From Deltaproteobacteria bacterium (GTDB taxonomy: Bacteria; Desulfobacterota; Binatia; UBA9968): DNA of 6,394 nt. Positions 1-5,611 of the stretch are shown piece after piece. Where the stretch lies: positions 1 through 6,394 of the forward strand of contig JACPFH010000635.1 in assembly GCA_016183075.1 (NCBI GenBank), read 5' to 3'. Positions within the stretch are counted from its first letter, which is position 1, and every line of letters starts with the position of its first letter. The position numbers and the translations under genes were made by a program. The notes beneath the pieces are model-generated. The model was not told where the DNA came from and ran no database searches. It worked only from the letters and a program-made list of their open reading frames with translations.

Positions 1-619
1 AGATCTTCAAGAGCTCGTCTTGAAGGATCATGCGCGTTTGCGCGTCCAGCGGGCCGAAAGGCTCGTCCATCAGGATGACTGCCGGCTCGTACACCAGGGC
101 GCGGATGATCGAGGCCCGCTTGGCCATTCCGCCCGATAGCTGGGAGGGGTAGTGCGCTTCGAATCCCTTGAGGCCAGCGAGATTGATGAAATATCGAATT
201 CTGTTTTCGCGCTCTTCTTTGGATAAGCGGCGCGTGTCCAACCCGAAGGCCACGTTTTCTTCCGTCGTGAGCCACGGGAAAAGCTTGCTCTCTTGGGGCA
301 CGTAACCGACTTTGGTGTTGAGCCCGCGCACCTCCTCTCCCTGGTAAAAGATTTTTCCCGAAGAGATCGAGGTCAGCCCGGCAATCATCTTGAGCAGTGT
401 TGACTTTCCGCAGCCGCTCGGTCCCACGACCGTGACGAACTCTCCGTAGGAGACCTCCATCGAGATGTCGTCGAGAGCGACGACTTTGCCTTGCTTCGGG
501 GTCTGGAACGTCTTGGAGACGCGCTCGACCTGGATGACGGGCTCTGTTGCCTTGGAGGCAAGCCCGTGCGGTCCGCCCGTGGCCGGTTCGCGGTTCTTTG
601 CGGGCTCCGGTGGAGTCAT
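1..619 (-). CDS. ABC transporter ATP-binding protein, nitrate/sulfonate/taurine importer type (C-terminus beyond window)
   Basis: This is the cytoplasmic ATPase of an importer related to SsuB/TauB/NrtD; it would drive uptake through a permease and a substrate-binding protein that lie outside the window. The 206 visible residues carry Walker A GPSGCGKST (66-74), the Q-loop glutamine in YVPQE (109), the signature LSGGM (161-165), Walker B VILMDEP (181-187) and the D-loop GPLD (189-192). The H-loop and C-terminus are cut off by the window edge. The signature continues as LSGGMAKRASIIRAL, where SsuB/TauB usually have LSGGMRQR. About 25 unconserved, Pro/Gly-rich residues precede the ABC fold. The ATG at 619 is the only ATG after an in-frame stop, but it has no clear Shine-Dalgarno sequence. 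The gene is divergent from the transhydrogenase operon. The family is certain; the substrate cannot be told from the ATPase alone. Confidence 0.95.
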   Translation of the reverse strand, partial: MTPPEPAKNREPATGGPHGLASKATEPVIQVERVSKTFQTPKQGKVVALDDISMEVSYGEFVTVVGPSGCGKSTLLKMIAGLTSISSGKIFYQGEEVRGLNTKVGYVPQESKLFPWLTTEENVAFGLDTRRLSKEERENRIRYFINLAGLKGFEAHYPSQLSGGMAKRASIIRALVYEPAVILMDEPFGPLDAQTRMILQDELLKI

Positions 620-654
620 CGATGAGATGTTCGCCGAGATCGAATTGCAGTGGC

Positions 655-683
655 AGCCTAGCGGAGGGCTTGGGGGTTGTCAA
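655..683 (-). promoter_or_regulatory. candidate sigma70-type promoter of the ABC ATPase gene
   Basis: Read on the minus strand there is a perfect -35 TTGACA (683-678), a 17-nt spacer, and TAGGCT (660-655). The latter keeps the three most conserved -10 positions (first T, A, last T). Transcription would start near 648, about 29 nt upstream of the ATG. The spacer is GC-rich and the -10 is only half matched, so this is a prediction from consensus alone. Confidence 0.4.
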
Positions 684-715
684 CGGATAGGACCGCCGAA
701 GCAGGCTGTGGTCTC

Positions 716-743
716 TTGACGCTACTTTCGTACGTATTAAGAT
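716..743 (+). promoter_or_regulatory. candidate sigma70-type promoter of the transhydrogenase operon
   Basis: TTGACG (716-721, 5 of 6 to consensus) and TAAGAT (738-743, 4 of 6) are separated by 16 nt, in the most AT-rich part of the divergent intergenic region. A start near 751 would give a leader of about 150 nt before the ATG at 903, and that leader contains the stem-loop at 838-869. Apart from these sites, I see no gene in 620-902. Confidence 0.4.
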
Positions 744-837
744 TAACTGGGTCCAAAGTGGGGTAATAGCCGCGCTCCTCGACAGACATTGACCTCAAGA
801 TAAGCATCCCTCATCTTCGACCAGGCTAGCCCGAAAG

Positions 838-869
838 TGCCGGCCTTAAAGAAGAAATCCCGGCCGGCA
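838..869 (+). promoter_or_regulatory. GC-only inverted repeat in the pntAA leader
   Basis: TGCCGGCC (838-845) and GGCCGGCA (862-869) are perfect 8-bp inverted repeats around a 16-nt purine-rich loop. They end 33 nt upstream of the preferred pntAA start. As RNA this is a stable hairpin in the presumed 5' leader; as DNA it is a possible dyad for a regulator. There is no following T-tract, so it is not a classical terminator. The symmetry is seen directly; any function is inference. Confidence 0.5.
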
Positions 870-902
870 GTGCAATCTGCTCTCACCATACGAGAGAGAC
901 AG

Positions 903-2066
903 ATGATCATCGGAGTACCTGCTGAATGCTATCCGCACGAACGACGTGTAGCCCTGGTACCTGCCGTCGTGCCTGTCTTGACCAAGATCGGGACGAAGGT
1001 TCTGGTGGAACAGGGCGCCGGAGAAAGGGCAGACTTTGCCGATACTGCGTATGAAGAACAAGGCGCCGGGATTGCGCGTGATCGGGCTCAACTTTTCTCC
1101 GACGCCGACCTCCTCGTTCGAGTGCACCGTTTGGGGGTTAATCCTTCGGGTCACGCTGAGCTGGAGTTCTTTCGCTCCGGTCAAGTCGTGATAGGGCTTC
1201 TTGATCCTTTGGGAGCTCCTGAGTCCATCAGGGAGCTTGCCGAAAAGGGCGTGACGGCGTTTGCTCTGGAATTGCTCCCTCGGATCGGTCGTGCACAGTC
1301 CATGGATGCTTTGAGCTCCATGGCGACAATCGCGGGATATAAGGCTGTTCTGCTCGGCGCCAACCTGCTTAAGAAAATGTTTCCCATGATGATTACTGCA
1401 GCGGGAACCATTACTCCCGCTCGCGTTTTTGTCATAGGGGCAGGAGTGGCCGGGCTTCAGGCCATCGCCACTGCACACCGTCTGGGCGCCGTAGTGCAGG
1501 CGTATGATGTCCGGCCGGCGGTCAAGGAACAGGTGGAAAGCCTGGGTGCCAGATTTGTCGAATTACCATTGGAAACCCGAGAAGCGGAGACTGCCGGAGG
1601 GTACGCGAAGGCTATGGATGAGAATTTCTATCGTCGGCAAAGAGAGATGATGACAGAGGTGCTGGCGGAAAGTGACGTGGTGATCACAACGGCGGCGGTT
1701 CCAGGAAAAAGAGCGCCCGTGTTAATTACGCAAGAGATGGTCCGAGGGATGCGCAGCGGATCGGTCATCGTGGATCTAGCCGCGGAAACCGGAGGAAACT
1801 GCGAGCTTACCAGGCCCGGAGAGACGGTGGAGGTCCATGGTGTCTCCATTCTGGGCCCTGTGAACCTCCCCTCCACGATTCCGCACCATGCTAGTCAAAT
1901 GTATGCGAGAAACATAACTTCTTTTCTTCAGTTGCTTGTAAAGGATGGTAAGTTCCATTTGGACGTAGCCGACCAGATCATTCGAGAAACTTTGCTCACT
2001 CACAATAAGGAGGTAGTCAACCCCCTAGTGCGTGAACTCCTAGGCTTTGCCTCGGCGGCCACTTAA
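903..2066 (+). CDS. pntAA: proton-translocating NAD(P) transhydrogenase, alpha1 subunit (NAD(H)-binding domain I)
   Basis: This is the soluble domain I that binds NAD(H) and passes hydride to NADP+ bound on domain III, coupled to proton entry through the membrane part. The 387 residues show the family N-terminus MIIGVPAE and RRVALVP, the MDALSSMATIAGY block (134-146), the Rossmann motif GAGVAG (179-184) followed by AYDVRPA, the mobile loop AGGYAKAMDENF (231-242), and GSVIVDLAAETGGNCE (from 286). There is no membrane segment, so this is the split alpha1 form (about 384 residues in Rhodospirillum-type enzymes). A GTG at 837 would add 22 residues with no family counterpart, including the leader stem-loop, so I prefer the ATG at 903. 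Its ribosome-binding site is only a weak GAGAGAG. The C-terminus ends THNKEVVNP where homologues usually carry a Gly-containing turn. It heads the operon with the alpha2-beta gene 74 nt downstream. Confidence 0.96.
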   Translation: MIIGVPAECYPHERRVALVPAVVPVLTKIGTKVLVEQGAGERADFADTAYEEQGAGIARDRAQLFSDADLLVRVHRLGVNPSGHAELEFFRSGQVVIGLLDPLGAPESIRELAEKGVTAFALELLPRIGRAQSMDALSSMATIAGYKAVLLGANLLKKMFPMMITAAGTITPARVFVIGAGVAGLQAIATAHRLGAVVQAYDVRPAVKEQVESLGARFVELPLETREAETAGGYAKAMDENFYRRQREMMTEVLAESDVVITTAAVPGKRAPVLITQEMVRGMRSGSVIVDLAAETGGNCELTRPGETVEVHGVSILGPVNLPSTIPHHASQMYARNITSFLQLLVKDGKFHLDVADQIIRETLLTHNKEVVNPLVRELLGFASAAT

Positions 2067-2073
2067 TCAATTC

Positions 2074-2124
2074 CCCCTCACCCTTCCCTCTTCCCCGAGT
2101 GGGGGAGAGGATAAAGGAGAGGGG
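2074..2124 (+). repeat. REP-like palindrome between pntAA and the alpha2-beta gene
   Basis: The core is a 10-bp stem, CCTCTTCCCC (2087-2096) with GGGGGAGAGG (2101-2110), containing one T-G wobble and closed by a GAGT loop. Pairing extends imperfectly outward: CCCCTC (2074-2079) matches GAGGGG (2119-2124), and CC (2081-2082) matches GG (2116-2117). The outer right arm contains AAAGGAGAGG (2113-2122), the only strong Shine-Dalgarno-like sequence before the downstream gene. C-rich/G-rich palindromes of this style occur as dispersed intergenic repeats in many genomes. Whether this one is dispersed cannot be seen from one copy. Confidence 0.65.
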
Positions 2125-2140
2125 ACAGCCCTGGCGAGAC

Positions 2141-3943
2141 ATGACAAGCGAACTCGAAATCGGGCTTTACATCTTCATGCTGGCGGGGTTTCTCGGTTAT
2201 CACGTAATCACGCGCGTTCCTCCCTTGCTCCATACGCCGCTGATGTCAGCCACGAACGCGATTGCGGGCATATCGTTGGTCGGTTCGCTGGTGGTCGCGG
2301 GAGCCGATTACGGCGCCGCCAGCACGATCCTGGGATTTGTCGCGGTGGCCTGCTCCTCCACAAACGTGGTGGGAGGCTTCTTGATCACGGACCGGATGCT
2401 GAAGATGTTCAAGACAGCGAAGGATCAAACCGCTCAGCGCCTACGGTTTCAATTCGATCCTAAAATGCTGCTGGCTTTGCCTGTGCTCGTCATTGGCGGG
2501 CTGGTGCTTATCTATTCCTATGAGCAGCTAAGTAAGGATGCGGCCCGTTTCCTTCGTGAGGTTCTAGCCACGCATGCGTTGAAATATTTCTACATTCTCT
2601 CGGCCGCTTTGTTCATCCTAGGATTGAAAGGGTTAAGCTCGCCCAGATACGCCCGCAAGGGCATGTTTGCGGCCGAGCTGGGCATGCTCATGGCCGTTGT
2701 GGGGACATTGTTTCACCACGAGATCGTCACTTACAAATGGATCATCGTGGGTTTCCTCATCGGCTCGGTCGTCGGAGGCACGATGGGGCTCAGAATACCT
2801 ATGACCGCCGTTCCCCAACGGACGGCCCTTTCGCATTCGCTTGGCGCTCTGGCGGCCTGTTTGGTAGGCATTTCCGAGTACTTTCGTCACCGCGGTGCGT
2901 TGAATACGGTGGTAATGACCGCGCTCGGTTTTGAGGTGGTCATCGGCGGCCTGACCTTTACGGGAAGCCTCATGGCTGCCGCCAAGCTCCAGGGCTTGTT
3001 GCCAGGACATCCCATCACGTACAAGGGACAAAACGTCTTCAATCTGAGCTTGCTCGCAGCGATCGCCGGGAGCCTTATCTATCTGGTCATCGGGCCGGCG
3101 GTACCGGCGTTATTCTACATCATGGTTGGCCTGGCTTTTCTCTTCGGGTTTCTGTTGGTCATTCCCATCGGGGCGGCGGACATGCCGGTAGTGATCGCGC
3201 TCCTCAACTCCTATGGCGGCCTCGCCGATGCGTGCATGGGCTTCGTGCTCATGAACAAAATCCAAATCATCACAGGTTCGCTAGACGGGACCTCCGGTTT
3301 CCTTCTCTCTTTGCTCATGTGCAGGGCGATGAATCGCTCGGCTTTTAATGTCCTGTTCGGCGCCTTTGGGAAGGTTGACGTGGAAGGGCGCGACCGGGCA
3401 GCGGAAGCGAAGGGGACCGTGCGCAACATCTCCGCCGAGGAGGTGTCTGTTCTGTTGGACAGCGTGCGGTCCGTCATCATCGTTCCAGGGTACGGGATGG
3501 CGGTTGCACAGGCCCAGCACGGCGTGGCGGAGCTGGCGAAGCTGCTGATGAAACAGGGCATCAACGTCAAGTATGCCATTCATCCGGTGGCCGGGCGCAT
3601 GCCCGGGCACATGAACGTCCTGCTCGCCGAGGCGAATGTCCCTTACGATCAGTTGTACACGATGGAGCAGATCAATCCCTACTTTCCCGAAGCGGACATC
3701 GCGCTGGTGGTGGGAGCCAATGACGTGACGAACCCGGCGGCGCGGAACAACAGGAGCAGCCCGCTCTATGGGATGCCGATCCTGGAGGTCGACCGCGCCA
3801 AGTCGGTCATCGTTCTCAAGCGCAGTCTCCGGCCGGGTTTTTCCGGTGTCGACAACGAGCTCTACTACGACCCTAAGTGCATGATGCTTTTTGGCGACGC
3901 TAAAGAGAGCCTGAACAAGCTTTTTGCGGCTCTAAAGTCGTAA
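2141..3943 (+). CDS. pntB: NAD(P) transhydrogenase alpha2-beta fusion (membrane domain II plus NADP(H)-binding domain III)
   Basis: A single 600-residue chain carries alpha2 and beta, which are normally separate proteins (or alpha1-alpha2 plus beta, as in E. coli). Residues 1-90 are alpha2, with three helices and the HTPLMSATNAI block. Residues 91-146 are a linker containing a hydrophobic helix (108-126). From about 147 comes beta, starting at FILGLKGLSSP. The channel histidine matching E. coli beta His91 is H232 (SHSLGALAACLVG). Beta Asp213 and Asn222 correspond to D347 (ADMPVV) and N356 (LNSYGG). Domain III is intact, with VPGYGMAVAQAQ (448-459), HPVAGRMPGHMNVLLAEA (481-498), VGANDVTNPAA (524-534) and LFGDAK (583-588). 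The ATG at 2141 is preferred; a GTG at 2099 lies in the repeat hairpin and adds 14 unconserved residues. The Shine-Dalgarno sequence (2113-2122) is about 16 nt away, which is long. With pntAA this gives a complete inner-membrane enzyme making NADPH at the expense of the proton gradient. Confidence 0.96.
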   Translation: MTSELEIGLYIFMLAGFLGYHVITRVPPLLHTPLMSATNAIAGISLVGSLVVAGADYGAASTILGFVAVACSSTNVVGGFLITDRMLKMFKTAKDQTAQRLRFQFDPKMLLALPVLVIGGLVLIYSYEQLSKDAARFLREVLATHALKYFYILSAALFILGLKGLSSPRYARKGMFAAELGMLMAVVGTLFHHEIVTYKWIIVGFLIGSVVGGTMGLRIPMTAVPQRTALSHSLGALAACLVGISEYFRHRGALNTVVMTALGFEVVIGGLTFTGSLMAAAKLQGLLPGHPITYKGQNVFNLSLLAAIAGSLIYLVIGPAVPALFYIMVGLAFLFGFLLVIPIGAADMPVVIALLNSYGGLADACMGFVLMNKIQIITGSLDGTSGFLLSLLMCRAMNRSAFNVLFGAFGKVDVEGRDRAAEAKGTVRNISAEEVSVLLDSVRSVIIVPGYGMAVAQAQHGVAELAKLLMKQGINVKYAIHPVAGRMPGHMNVLLAEANVPYDQLYTMEQINPYFPEADIALVVGANDVTNPAARNNRSSPLYGMPILEVDRAKSVIVLKRSLRPGFSGVDNELYYDPKCMMLFGDAKESLNKLFAALKS

Positions 3944-3994
3944 TGTTGGTAAGAAGTCATTATCGATGATAAGAAATAATGGGAGGGTACGACG

Positions 3995-4432
3995 ATGATA
4001 ACCGTACGTGACATTTTACAGGTGAAAGGGAATCAAATTTGGCAGATCTCTCCGGACGCCACGGTGTTTGAGGCCCTCGAGTTGATGGCCGAAAAAAACC
4101 TTGGGGCCTTGCTTGTGCTAGAAGGCGAGAAGATCGCGGGGATTTTTTCAGAACGGGATTACGCCCGGAAGATCATTCTGAAAGGAAAAGCCTCCAAGGA
4201 AACGTCTGTAAAAGAAATCATGACAACCGAGGTGACTATCGTCCATCCCGGACAATCCGTGGAAGAATGCATGGCGCTCATGACGGAGAAGCGGGTCCGC
4301 CATCTTCCCGTGCTCGATGGGGAAAAATTGGTCGGCCTGATTTCCATCGGAGACGTGGTGAAAGCGGTCATCTCCGACAAAGAATTCATCATCGAGCAGC
4401 TTGAAACGTACATTACTGGAGGACGATCTTAA
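3995..4432 (+). CDS. two-CBS-domain protein (145 aa)
   Basis: This is a stand-alone Bateman module, likely a cytosolic sensor that binds adenine nucleotides, or sometimes NAD(H) or other adenosyl ligands. CBS1 spans about residues 8-65, with the typical GALLVLEGEKIAGIFSERDY run. CBS2 spans about 75-132, with RVRHLPVLDGEKLVGLIS and then GDVVKAVI. The protein ends in a short helix, EQLETYITG, and has no attached catalytic or DNA-binding domain and no signal peptide. The ATG at 3995 follows GGGAGG (3981-3986) by 8 nt. It lies 51 nt downstream of the transhydrogenase on the same strand with no terminator visible, so co-transcription is likely. Its stop is 15 nt before the M48 protease start. Regulation of the transhydrogenase by this protein is an attractive inference, not shown. 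Confidence 0.92.
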   Translation: MITVRDILQVKGNQIWQISPDATVFEALELMAEKNLGALLVLEGEKIAGIFSERDYARKIILKGKASKETSVKEIMTTEVTIVHPGQSVEECMALMTEKRVRHLPVLDGEKLVGLISIGDVVKAVISDKEFIIEQLETYITGGRS

Positions 4433-4447
4433 AGAGTGGAGATGATT

Positions 4448-5002
4448 ATGATGAGGGGAGTCAAAGGGCCGGCGGTCATTCCGTTGTGGATTGCAGTCTT
4501 GTTGGTTTCCATTCTCACGACGGGATGTGTGGCGGCTGCTTCGTCCCCGCGACGGGCGCCGCGGGAGGCATCCCCTTCAGAGAGCCGGCGACTCGATTCA
4601 TCACAAGCCGAGCGTCTGAGCCGTAGCGACGAACAGTTGAGGGGGGTGCTCGCGCATGAGATTGCCCACGATGATCTAGGACATGTCGCCAGGGCGCAGA
4701 TTTTGGGGGCCGGGCTAAGCCTGGGGGCGGTCCTGCTCGAGCAACTCGTCCCCGGCAGCAAAGCGATTGCCCCCATTGCAGGGACGCTGATTGCTCGCGG
4801 TTACAGCCGGTCCGAGGAATACGAGGCGGACCGCCACGGAGTGGAGATCTTGCGCCGGACAGGGTACTCCAAAGAGGTCATGATCAACGCGCTTAGCTGG
4901 GTGCAGCGGACTTCGCAAAGTTCAGGGAGCGGCGGTGGGGGTTTCTTATCCACGCACCCGGCGATTCCAGATCGCATAGAGGCCCTGAGGACAATGCGCT
5001 AG
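4448..5002 (+). CDS. short M48-family (peptidase_M48) lipoprotein metalloprotease, apparently lacking the N-terminal part of the catalytic domain
   Basis: A signal peptide with the hydrophobic run IPLWIAVLLVSILTTGC gives a probable lipidated Cys27 (lipobox with Thr at -3, permitted but not ideal), so the mature protein should face the periplasm. The zinc motif HEIAH is at 70-74. The third ligand is probably E124 in SRSEEYEAD (120-128), and the M48 C-terminal STHPAIPDRIEAL is at 168-180. M48 proteases usually have a segment of about 40-60 residues before HExxH, with a NA(F)..GG...V..GLL motif. Here only a charged, Arg/Ser-rich stretch (30-60) separates the lipid anchor from DEQLRGVLAHE. Function would be envelope protein quality control if active. 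ATG 4448 has GGAG 6 nt upstream; in-frame GTG 4436, ATG 4442 and ATG 4451 are alternatives. At 184 residues it is shorter than most relatives. Confidence 0.88.
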   Translation: MMRGVKGPAVIPLWIAVLLVSILTTGCVAAASSPRRAPREASPSESRRLDSSQAERLSRSDEQLRGVLAHEIAHDDLGHVARAQILGAGLSLGAVLLEQLVPGSKAIAPIAGTLIARGYSRSEEYEADRHGVEILRRTGYSKEVMINALSWVQRTSQSSGSGGGGFLSTHPAIPDRIEALRTMR

Positions 5003-5137
5003 GAGGCTGCGGAAAAAGTGATTTTCATGCTTCGAGAGCCTCAGCATGAACGGAAAATCATCAATGATTTCCACGGGGCCTCCGTTCGTCCTGAGTTCGT
5101 CGAAGGGTGAACGGAGAGTTTTTCCGCAGCCTGCTAG
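4999..5137. mobile_element. MITE-like element, 131 bp, with 14-bp terminal inverted repeats and flanking CTAG
   Basis: AGGCTGCGGAAAAA (5004-5017) is repeated perfectly in reverse complement at 5119-5132. One base further out on each side is mismatched (5003/5133), and outside that lies CTAG on both sides (4999-5002 and 5134-5137). CTAG fits the 4-bp YTAR target duplicated by IS5-group elements. The interior holds two smaller palindromes: one from TCATGCT to AGCATGA (5025-5049), and one from CCGTTC to GAACGG (5082-5114) around a GTCCTGAG/TTCGTCGAA core familiar from dispersed repeats in environmental genomes. It has no coding capacity, so it would need a transposase in trans. The left CTAG includes the TAG stop of the M48 gene; removing the element would leave that stop unchanged. 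Confidence 0.75.
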
Positions 5138-5207
5138 AAATGCTCATAGCTCCGCCAACGCTACTCCTTGCGGCTGTCGTCACCGCGTGTTACGTAGGCC
5201 TAGTCAG

Positions 5208-5236
5208 TTAACATTTGGACCCTTAAATCGTCTAAA
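5208..5236 (+). promoter_or_regulatory. candidate sigma70-type promoter of the small envelope-protein pair
   Basis: TTAACA (5208-5213, 5 of 6) and TCTAAA (5231-5236, 4 of 6) are separated by exactly 17 nt, in an AT-rich patch of an otherwise GC-rich gap. A start near 5243 would give a leader of about 95 nt. The stretch 5138-5207 between the MITE and this promoter shows nothing I can identify. Confidence 0.4.
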
Positions 5237-5250
5237 TAGCGAATAAGTGG

Positions 5251-5279
5251 CAAAGCCGCTGTTGGCATGCGGTCCTTTG
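5251..5279 (+). promoter_or_regulatory. structured leader of the lipoprotein gene (stem-loop)
   Basis: CAAAGCCGC (5251-5259) pairs with GCGG (5269-5272) and CTTTG (5275-5279), with a 2-nt TC bulge and a 9-nt loop. GCCGAAAGCC follows at 5284-5293. The pieces GGCAAAGCC and TAGCCGAAAGCC loosely recall conserved parts of c-di-GMP-I (GEMM) riboswitches, but the order and the missing GACGCAAAGCC element do not fit a full match. I call it a structured leader only. Confidence 0.35.
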
Positions 5280-5338
5280 ACTAGCCGAAAGCCATGTGCG
5301 AGGCCGCCCTTGTTTCGAGCAGAAAGGAGGACCGAAGA

Positions 5339-5560
5339 ATGAAAAAGGTTTGGCTAATAGGCCTGTTGGCGCTCGTGGTGCTTCCTTTGTGGGGATGTGT
5401 TATCGCCCCTTATCCTTGGTACCACCCTTACTACTACGAGCGAGGGGGGTATTACGAGAGAGACGACTACTCCTACCGCAGGGGTCATCGCTACCCCTAC
5501 AGATATCGGCATTCTTACGGGTCTCGCTGGGATCCGCCCGGATATTATTCCGGCGACTGA
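5339..5560 (+). CDS. small Tyr/Arg-rich lipoprotein (73 aa)
   Basis: I do not recognise a named family. The start MKKVWLIGLLALVVLPLWGC is a lipoprotein signal peptide with lipobox LWGC and Cys20 as the lipidated residue. The 53 residues after the cysteine contain 15 tyrosines and 8 arginines, plus Trp, His, Pro and Gly, in low-complexity order (for example PYYYERGGYYERDDYSYRRG), with no predicted hydrophobic core. The ATG at 5339 has AAAGGAGG (5323-5330) 8 nt upstream, a very strong site that decides the start over an upstream in-frame GTG at 5294. It lies 51 nt before another secreted small protein on the same strand, and both start with MKK signal peptides and have strong ribosome-binding sites. 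It is likely an abundant outer-membrane-anchored, disordered surface or periplasmic protein; this role is inference. Confidence 0.8.
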   Translation: MKKVWLIGLLALVVLPLWGCVIAPYPWYHPYYYERGGYYERDDYSYRRGHRYPYRYRHSYGSRWDPPGYYSGD

Positions 5561-5611
5561 TCCCGGAAACAGTGGCCGTGCTTCCAGGGGTGGGGAAAGG
5601 AGGGCAATGAG

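Noticed and set aside
465..719. Open frame of 84 codons on the plus strand
   Set aside because: It runs antisense to the clear ABC ATPase N-terminus, has no ribosome-binding site and no recognisable protein features.
837..902. GTG start for pntAA giving 22 more residues
   Set aside because: The family begins at MIIGVP-like sequence. The extension is basic, unconserved and overlaps the leader stem-loop, with no ribosome-binding site before it.
846..1478. Long minus-strand open frame of 210 codons across pntAA
   Set aside because: It is a shadow of the certain pntAA gene; the translation has no domain signature and mirrors pntAA codon structure.
2047..2463. Overlapping plus-strand open frame of 138 codons between the two pnt genes
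   Set aside because: It runs through the palindromic repeat and the conserved alpha2 coding region in another frame; the transhydrogenase frame explains the sequence.
5046..5246. Small open frame of 66 codons containing FVLSSSKGE
   Set aside because: It lies mostly in the MITE-like repeat; this kind of peptide is a frequent mis-annotation arising from translating the palindromic repeat.
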